A DNA stretch of 64,000 nt, taken from Arthrobacter sp. PGP41. GTDB taxonomy: Bacteria; Actinomycetota; Actinomycetes; Actinomycetales; Micrococcaceae. This document shows positions 59,007 to 64,000 of this stretch, piece by piece. Under the pieces are notes generated by a model that did not search any database, was not told the origin of the DNA, and was given only the letters and a program-made list of their open reading frames with translations. Positions within the stretch are counted from its first letter, which is position 1. Every line of letters begins with the position of its first letter. The stretch spans positions 744,001 through 808,000 of the forward strand of contig NZ_CP026514.1 in assembly GCF_002953935.1 (NCBI RefSeq), written 5' to 3'. The translations under genes and the position numbers were made by a program.

Positions 59007-60509
59007 ATGACTGACCGACCCGAGCGCCCCGGCGCCGGATCCCCGAAGGCCAGGCCGCGCACGGACGGCCTGCCCAAGACCGAGCCGCTGACTCCCTCCC
59101 AGCTGCGGCAGAACGCTGCGGCCAAGAGGATGCTGCGTCGCCTGGTCCAGGGTGAAAACCCGCCCACGGCTCCCTTGAGCATCGTGGACAGGCTCACCGG
59201 CAGCCCCTACGCGAACCCCACGATCCAGGTGGGAGGGGTGGATACCTCCGCCCGCAAGACCCTGGACTTCGCCCTGCACCTGGCAGAAACCATGTTCCGC
59301 TACGGTGCGGGTGCCCTGGAGGTGGAGACCAGCATCATTGCAGTCACTGCCGCCCTGGGGCTGAAGAACATCGAGGTGGACATCACCAACCAGTCCGTTG
59401 GCATCAACTACGCCCCCAAGGACCAGACGCCCATCGCGCTGCTGCGCGTAGTCCGCTCCTGGACCAACAACTACGCCGGCCTGGCCAAGGTCCACCAGCT
59501 GGTGACCGACATCGTCGCCGGGGGAGTGGGCCGGGACGAGGCCATCCGGCGGCTGGAGGAGGCAATCACCAGCCCCAAGCCGTTCCCGCGCTGGATGGTG
59601 ACCGCGGCGTTCGGCGTTTTTGCTGCAGCCTTCGTTGCCGTGCTGGGCGGCGGACCGGCGTCCTCTGCCATAGCGTTCGCAGCCAACATCGGGGTGAGCC
59701 TGCTGGCCCGCCAGCTGGGCCGGTGGCGGGTTCCCGACTTCTTCATAACGGCCAGCTGTTCCTTTGTGGTGACGCAGTTGGCGCTGGTCCTCTGGCAGTT
59801 TGGCCTGACAGCGTCGCCGGCCATCGTGGTGGTGGGAGGCATCCTCCTGCTCCTGCCCACTGGGCGCCTCGTCTCCTCTGTGCAGGACGCCATCAACGGC
59901 TTCCCTGTTACGGCCGCAGGGCGGTTCCTGTCCACGCTGCTCACTTTTGGGGCCATCGTGGCAGGCATCGCCGTCGCCTTCGTGGTGGGGGAGCTGACCG
60001 GCATGCAGCGCATTGACGTGACGCAGACCTTTCCGCCGGCCTACGACCTTTGGGTGCTGGTCATCCTCGTTGCCGTGGCGGTGATGGCCATCGGGGTCAC
60101 GGAACAAACCACCTGGCAGCTCCTGCTTCCCACCGCGGCGGTGGGGGTTGCCGGCTACTTCGTCCTGCTGGGCGGCGGCCTGCTGGGCATCGGGGACCGG
60201 TTCTCTCCGGCGCTGGCCGCAGTGGCCATCGGCCTGCTGGCCCGCGTCGTCGCACTGAGGATGGGTGCACCCCAGCTGGTGGTGGCCGTGCCCGCGGCGC
60301 TGATCCTGCTGCCGGGCCTCACCATTTTCCGGTCCATGTACGTGCTCACCATCGAGGAAGCCGAGATCCTGCTGGGTGCCGGCGGGATGCTCAACGCCGG
60401 AGCCATCGTCCTGGGAACGGCCGGCGGGATCGTCCTTGGCGACACGCTGGCGCGGCCGCTGACCCGCAGCCTTGCCAGCAACGAGCGGCGGCGCGCCCGC
60501 CGCCGCTGA
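59007..60509 (+). CDS. thrE: Threonine/serine exporter, ThrE family
   Basis: This 500-aa protein has the ThrE layout. A soluble N-terminal domain of about 200 residues (DFALHLAETMFRYGAGALEVET, SWTNNYAGLAKVHQL) precedes about ten transmembrane helices, in the DUF1212/ThrE and YjjB-like domains. It exports threonine and serine and possibly glycine by proton-driven antiport. A strong GGGAGGAGGG precedes the ATG. Proximity to sdaA and gcvPT fits control of internal serine and glycine. A small hairpin terminator follows. Confidence 0.87.
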   Translation: MTDRPERPGAGSPKARPRTDGLPKTEPLTPSQLRQNAAAKRMLRRLVQGENPPTAPLSIVDRLTGSPYANPTIQVGGVDTSARKTLDFALHLAETMFRYGAGALEVETSIIAVTAALGLKNIEVDITNQSVGINYAPKDQTPIALLRVVRSWTNNYAGLAKVHQLVTDIVAGGVGRDEAIRRLEEAITSPKPFPRWMVTAAFGVFAAAFVAVLGGGPASSAIAFAANIGVSLLARQLGRWRVPDFFITASCSFVVTQLALVLWQFGLTASPAIVVVGGILLLLPTGRLVSSVQDAINGFPVTAAGRFLSTLLTFGAIVAGIAVAFVVGELTGMQRIDVTQTFPPAYDLWVLVILVAVAVMAIGVTEQTTWQLLLPTAAVGVAGYFVLLGGGLLGIGDRFSPALAAVAIGLLARVVALRMGAPQLVVAVPAALILLPGLTIFRSMYVLTIEEAEILLGAGGMLNAGAIVLGTAGGIVLGDTLARPLTRSLASNERRRARRR

Positions 60510-60530
60510 CCGGCTGCCTGGAGCCGGTTT
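60510..60530. terminator. Short hairpin between thrE and the siderophore protein gene
   Basis: The stem CCGGCT/AGCCGG with a 6-nt loop is followed by TTT. It lies between convergent stops and is a weak but plausible terminator. Confidence 0.5.
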
Positions 60531-61368
60531 AGATCTGTCCTACGGGCAATTTCTTCTCCGCCTGGAAATCGTCCTCAACACGGCCTTTTGCCCAGTAACC
60601 GGACAGGGACACCTGTTTGCGTTCTAAGCCACGCTGTACAAAGAAAACATCGCGCAGCGCCTTCATGTAGCCGCGTTCGCCATGGGCAAAAACGTCCACC
60701 CGGCCGGCGGGCCAGCCTGCCCCTGCCACCGCCTGCACTAGCAGGCCGCTCTCGCCCGCAGGTACGCGGCGACGGAACAGCCAGTGGAGCTTCACTCCGG
60801 CGGGGGCGGCGATCTGCTGGATGTCGGCCTCGGAATCAACCTCAAGGAAGGCGAGGCCGGCGGCCTCGGCCGGCAAGGACTCTATGCAGGCCGCAACGGC
60901 GGGCAATGCCGCCTCGTCCCCGGCGAACAGGTACCAGTCAGCGTCCGGCGCCGGGTTGTACGCCCCTCCCGGCCCGGTGAAGGTCAGGGTGTCGCCCGGC
61001 CGGGCCTTCGCCGCCCACGGTCCGGCCAGCCCTTCGTCGCCGTGGACTACAAAATCGATGGCAAGCTCCCTGGCTGCGGGATCCACCCAGCGCAGCGTGT
61101 ACGTGCGCGTGAAAGGCCATTGTTCCCGCGGCATGCTCTCGCGGATGCTCCACAGATCCAGCGGGGAGGGGTAGGCGACGCCCGGCTGCGGGAAGACAAT
61201 CTTCACGTACCGGTCAACGAAGCCGTTGTCGACGAAGTCCGCAAAGCCGTCCCCGCCGGCAACTATCCGCACCATGTGGGGCGAGAGCTGTTCCCGGCGC
61301 AGCACGGCGAGGTTGACCTGCGGTCGGCTCTTCTTGGTGGCGCTGGTGGCGGCGGGAACAATGCTCAT
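60529..61368 (-). CDS. Siderophore-interacting protein (ViuB family)
   Basis: The 279-aa flavin reductase-like protein has a FAD-binding core (RTYTLRWVDPAARELAIDFVVHG), a GPGG motif and SIP domain features (AGDEAALPAVAACIESLP). SIP proteins reduce ferric siderophores to release iron. A near-perfect iron-box palindrome overlaps its start codon, so it is probably repressed by a DtxR/IdeR regulator when iron is plentiful. The ATG at 61368 is fixed by this spacing. Confidence 0.88.
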   Translation of the reverse strand: MSIVPAATSATKKSRPQVNLAVLRREQLSPHMVRIVAGGDGFADFVDNGFVDRYVKIVFPQPGVAYPSPLDLWSIRESMPREQWPFTRTYTLRWVDPAARELAIDFVVHGDEGLAGPWAAKARPGDTLTFTGPGGAYNPAPDADWYLFAGDEAALPAVAACIESLPAEAAGLAFLEVDSEADIQQIAAPAGVKLHWLFRRRVPAGESGLLVQAVAGAGWPAGRVDVFAHGERGYMKALRDVFFVQRGLERKQVSLSGYWAKGRVEDDFQAEKKLPVGQI

Positions 61369-61381
61369 AAGGCAAGCCTAA
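61368..61381 (-). promoter_or_regulatory. DtxR/IdeR-like iron box
   Basis: TAAGGCAAGCCTAA is a 14-bp palindrome (5 of 6 pairs around AA), close to the half-sites of the actinobacterial iron box. It overlaps the first base of the siderophore-interacting gene, so a short or leaderless transcript would be blocked by repressor. Confidence 0.6.
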
Positions 61382-61382
61382 G

Positions 61383-62153
61383 CTAGGGTACCGTCGGAAG
61401 CTCCCAGGTTACGCCCGGCGCACCCTGCTCCCGCAGCAGCGCGTTGACGCGGCTGAACGGCCGCGAACCAAAGAACCCGCGGGCCGCCGACAGGGGGCTG
61501 GGATGCGCGCTGGACACAGCCGGAACCCCCGGCAGCAGCGGACGCACGCTCTCCGCATCCTTTCCCCACAGCACGGCAACCAGCGGCAGGCGTGACCCGT
61601 CCGGAGCCCGCCGCCCGGCCACGGCCTGGACGGCCGCCGTCGTAATCTCCTCCCAGCCCTTCCTGCGGTGCGACCCTGCGGCTCCGGCCCTTACGGTCAT
61701 CACGCGGTTCAGCAGCAGTACCCCCTGTCCGGCCCAGGCGGAAAGGTCGCCGTGGACCCGCGCGGGAAGCCCCAGATCCGCCTCCAGCTCCCGGTAGATG
61801 TTCGCCAGGCTCCGCGGGATGGGCCGGACGTGCGGATCAACGGAGAAGGCCAGGCCGACGGCGTGCCCCGGCGTGGGGTACGGATCCTGCCCTACGATCA
61901 GGACTTTCACCTCCGCGAGCGGCTGGCGGAACGCCCGCAGGACGTTCGACGGCGCCGGCAGCACCGGGTGCCCGGCCGCCTCTTCGCCGGCAAGGAAGGT
62001 GAGCACGTCCCTGAGTCCGCTGTCCACGCCCGCCAGGGCGTCTGCCCAGTCGGGCGCCATCAGCTCCTTCAGCGGCAGCTTCGCCAGTTCGGCGAAACCT
62101 TGCCCGCGCGCCGGATCCTGCGCCAGTTCGAAAAGGGCATCTGATTCAAACAC
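61383..62153 (-). CDS. ung: Uracil-DNA glycosylase, family 1
   Basis: The 256-aa UDG removes uracil from DNA. Motif A is [17 protein letters not shown] (residues 88-104, catalytic Asp90) and motif B is [14 protein letters not shown], followed by PFSRVN. These are the defining sequences of family-1 UDG. The GTG at 62153 places the protein start right at a family-like [10 protein letters not shown] frame to 62216 adds 21 unlike residues. Confidence 0.93.
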   Translation of the reverse strand: MFESDALFELAQDPARGQGFAELAKLPLKELMAPDWADALAGVDSGLRDVLTFLAGEEAAGHPVLPAPSNVLRAFRQPLAEVKVLIVGQDPYPTPGHAVGLAFSVDPHVRPIPRSLANIYRELEADLGLPARVHGDLSAWAGQGVLLLNRVMTVRAGAAGSHRRKGWEEITTAAVQAVAGRRAPDGSRLPLVAVLWGKDAESVRPLLPGVPAVSSAHPSPLSAARGFFGSRPFSRVNALLREQGAPGVTWELPTVP

Positions 62154-62280
62154 CGTCCCATTCTCGCAGGGCGGCCACTGTGCCCCGGTCCGCCAGGCCC
62201 CCGGCACAAATGACAACAGTGTTATTCGTCCGTAGCATGGGGGTCAGACATTTTACGTAACCAGCAAGGGAGAGTGCGCC

Positions 62281-62610
62281 GTGGCGGAACCAGCTCGGGA
62301 GCACCTGCCGGAGCAGGAACAACGGAACGCCCTGCTGCCGGATTTCAGGCTGCGGGATTCCCCCCTGAACGAGCGTGACCAGCAGATGCTCGCCCTGGAA
62401 CGGCAGTGGTGGAAGTACGCCGGTGCCAAGGAACAGGCCATTAGGGAACTCTTTAATCTCTCCGCGACGCACTATTACCAGCTCCTCAACGCCCTGATCG
62501 ACACCGAGGATGCGCTGGCCCACGACCCCATGCTGGTCAAGAGATTGCGTAGACTACGTACGTCGCGTCACCGTGCACGCACTGCACGGCGCCTGGGGTC
62601 CGACGCATAA
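62281..62610 (+). CDS. DUF3263 protein
   Basis: The 109-aa protein carries a DUF3263 domain (LNERDQQMLALERQWWKYAGAKEQAI, then FNLSATHYYQLLNALID). This looks like a sigma-70 region-4-like HTH and is common in actinobacteria. The GTG at 62281 has AAGGGAGAG upstream. It stands 50 bp before the LytR_C gene and may share a transcript with it. Confidence 0.85.
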   Translation: MAEPAREHLPEQEQRNALLPDFRLRDSPLNERDQQMLALERQWWKYAGAKEQAIRELFNLSATHYYQLLNALIDTEDALAHDPMLVKRLRRLRTSRHRARTARRLGSDA

Positions 62611-62660
62611 GACGCTCACGCTGGTTCCTCAGCAGCAACACGCAAGGATGTCTCATTCCC

Positions 62661-63314
62661 ATGACCAAATACGCCCGCGATGAATTCGACAAGGTCCCGG
62701 AGACCGCGTCGCGACAAGGTGTCCATCGCACAGCCTCTGCTCCGTCACGGGTCCGGCTGTGGCCCGTCCTGGCGGTGGGATGCGTTGCCCTGGCCATCGG
62801 GCTGGTTTCCTTCCTGATCCTGCCCAAGCTGGGATTTGCCGGTCCGGCAAGCCAGGCCTCGTCGAGCCTGGAAGCGCCGCTGGCCGGAGCGGGGTCGACC
62901 CCTTCCGCGGAGCCGGGCGCGTCCACCGCCCCCTCGGCAGAGCCTGAGCCCTCCGCCGCGCAGGAAACGGCCGGAACCGACACGGTCCCCGCAACTGGGA
63001 CGGGGCCCAGCACCCGGCCCACGGCGCAGGCTTCGTCCGTAGACAAAACCCAGGCCGTGGCGGTCTACAACGCCGCCGGGACCGCCGGGCTGGCAAGCCG
63101 TGTAGGCGGAACCGTGCAGGCGGACGGCTGGCCCCTGGGACAGGTGGGGAACTGGGCCGGCGCGCCGCAGCAGGGCTCCGTCATTTTCTATTCGGGGCCA
63201 GCCCAACGGGCCAACGCAGAAGCCCTCGCGGAACTCCTGGGCGTCCCCACTGTGGTCAGCAGCACCGAATTCCAGGTACCGCTGGTGGTTGTGCTGGGCC
63301 CGGGGTACCGGTAA
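62661..63314 (+). CDS. LytR C-terminal domain membrane protein
   Basis: This 217-aa type-II membrane protein has a cytoplasmic N-terminus (1-32), one transmembrane helix (about 33-55, VLAVGCVALAIGLVSFLIL), a Ser/Ala/Pro-rich linker (60-125) and a LytR_C domain (VAVYNAAGTAGLASRVGGTVQADG, VIFYSGPAQRANAEALAELLG). The LCP catalytic domain is absent, so it is likely a binding partner in wall assembly. Confidence 0.83.
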   Translation: MTKYARDEFDKVPETASRQGVHRTASAPSRVRLWPVLAVGCVALAIGLVSFLILPKLGFAGPASQASSSLEAPLAGAGSTPSAEPGASTAPSAEPEPSAAQETAGTDTVPATGTGPSTRPTAQASSVDKTQAVAVYNAAGTAGLASRVGGTVQADGWPLGQVGNWAGAPQQGSVIFYSGPAQRANAEALAELLGVPTVVSSTEFQVPLVVVLGPGYR

Positions 63315-63513
63315 GCCCGGTTCTTTCACCGGCCGCGCTGCGCGGGGCCGCACCCGGTCCGGGGGCACAGCGTTACGCCTGAATAACGTTTGCCCGCAGC
63401 ACCGCCGGGTGCCAGCGGCACCAATATGCATTGGCTAGAGTAAATTCCGGGCTTCGGCCCGGCACGGCGGCACCGGCGCAGCATCCCCGGACCTAACGGA
63501 AAGAGTGGTCACC

Positions 63514-63720
63514 ATGGCACGAGGAACCGTCAAGTGGTTCAACGCGGAAAAGGGCTACGGGTTCATCACCGTTGACGGCTCCGGCGACGACATCTTCGTC
63601 CACTGGTCTGCCATCCAGGGCGAAGGTTACCGGGCACTGGACGAGGGGCAGCGGGTGGAACTGGAAGTCGGCGAAGGCGAGAAGGGCCCCCAGGCGGAAA
63701 GCGTCCGGCCGGCCGAGTGA
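63514..63720 (+). CDS. Cold-shock protein
   Basis: The 68-aa CSD protein has RNP1 KGYGFITV and RNP2 DIFVHWSAI, plus the conserved opening [14 protein letters not shown]. It binds single-stranded RNA or DNA. AAAGAG lies upstream of the ATG at 63514. Its TGA overlaps the GTG of the next gene (GTGA). Confidence 0.92.
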   Translation: MARGTVKWFNAEKGYGFITVDGSGDDIFVHWSAIQGEGYRALDEGQRVELEVGEGEKGPQAESVRPAE

Positions 63721-64000
63721 AGCATCTGTTTGTCCCTGCCCGGGCCCTCCGTCCTGCGTTCGCCGCTGCCCTCTGCTCCACGCTGGCCCTCACCGCCTGT
63801 TCCGGGGTCACCGGAAACGCCCGCGTGGAAACAGCGGAGGCGTCCGGTGACGGCGCCCTGCGGATTGGCCTCATTCTGGACAACGCGGGGCAAAGCAGCT
63901 TCCTGAACGCGCCCCAGGCGGCCGCAGCCAAGCTCGCAGTCAAAGAAATAAATGCTGCCGGCGGCCACAAAGGCCGGCCCGTGGAACTGCTGCCCTATGA
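63717..64000 (+). CDS. Periplasmic-binding lipoprotein, branched-chain amino acid type, cut by the window end
   Basis: A frame starting at GTG 63717 overlaps the cold-shock stop and runs off the right end. The 94 visible codons begin with a signal peptide and lipobox (LALTACSG, lipid-attachment Cys near residue 28). The following sequence, with [17 protein letters not shown] and [22 protein letters not shown], matches Peripla_BP_6 binding proteins of branched-chain amino acid ABC importers. It should be a membrane-anchored substrate-binding protein. Confidence 0.8.
   Translation, partial: MKHLFVPARALRPAFAAALCSTLALTACSGVTGNARVETAEASGDGALRIGLILDNAGQSSFLNAPQAAAAKLAVKEINAAGGHKGRPVELLPY

Overview
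The window comes from the chromosome of a high-GC actinobacterium, most likely Arthrobacter or Pseudarthrobacter (Micrococcaceae). The evidence is an actinobacterial 23S/5S operon tail, actinobacterial families such as DUF4032, DUF4193, DUF3263, UgpC/MsiK and ThrE, a pair of FemAB-type peptidoglycan bridge enzymes, and G/C-rich third codon positions. This assignment is inferred from gene content, not from a database search.

Layout. 1-3380: end of an rRNA operon (23S missing its 5' end, 5S, terminator). 3465-11657: core genes, namely an SRPBCC protein, a GlcD-type FAD oxidase, DUF4032, the sugar-ABC ATPase UgpC/MsiK, trehalose synthesis (otsA-otsB) and a membrane-anchored DsbA-like protein. 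11816-11889: tRNA-Thr(TGT). 11848-41193: a 29.3-kb integrated island bounded by a 43-bp exact repeat of the tRNA 3' half. 41272-64000: core genes again, including ChaB-like, an EF-G2-type GTPase, an MFS carrier, Dps, a glycine-riboswitch gcvP-gcvT unit, sdaA, TspO, two FemABs, ThrE, a siderophore-interacting protein, ung, DUF3263, a LytR_C protein, a cold-shock protein and the start of a periplasmic-binding lipoprotein.

The island is the accessory heart of the window. Its left end has an excisionase-like HTH gene translationally coupled to a tyrosine integrase. Then comes a four-gene minus-strand operon: a 711-aa unknown, a 308-aa winged-helix-like unknown, a 1813-aa DEAD/DUF1998 helicase of the DruE type, and a Cas4/AddB-type PD-(D/E)XK nuclease with four cysteines placed for an Fe-S cluster. 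Its start/stop overlaps suggest one multi-subunit anti-phage machine related to Druantia but carrying a coupled nuclease. Opposite it lies a Type II restriction module: a NaeI homologue collinear with the catalytic residues of NaeI, a C5-cytosine methyltransferase and a second PD-(D/E)XK protein. Farther right are a replication-relaxation-like protein, a large primase/helicase-like ATPase followed by a repeat-rich candidate origin, a serine recombinase, an Mrr-like nuclease protein, two divergent HEPN proteins each with an RNxxxH motif, and a membrane-type unknown next to the right att site. I see no relaxase, FtsK/T4SS, capsid or terminase genes, so the island looks like a replicating, non-conjugative defence island or satellite.

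In the right-hand core, the glycine and serine genes fit together. A tandem glycine riboswitch precedes gcvP-gcvT (glycine cleavage), sdaA deaminates serine, and thrE exports threonine/serine. gcvH is not in the window. The FemAB pair probably builds the peptidoglycan cross-bridge.
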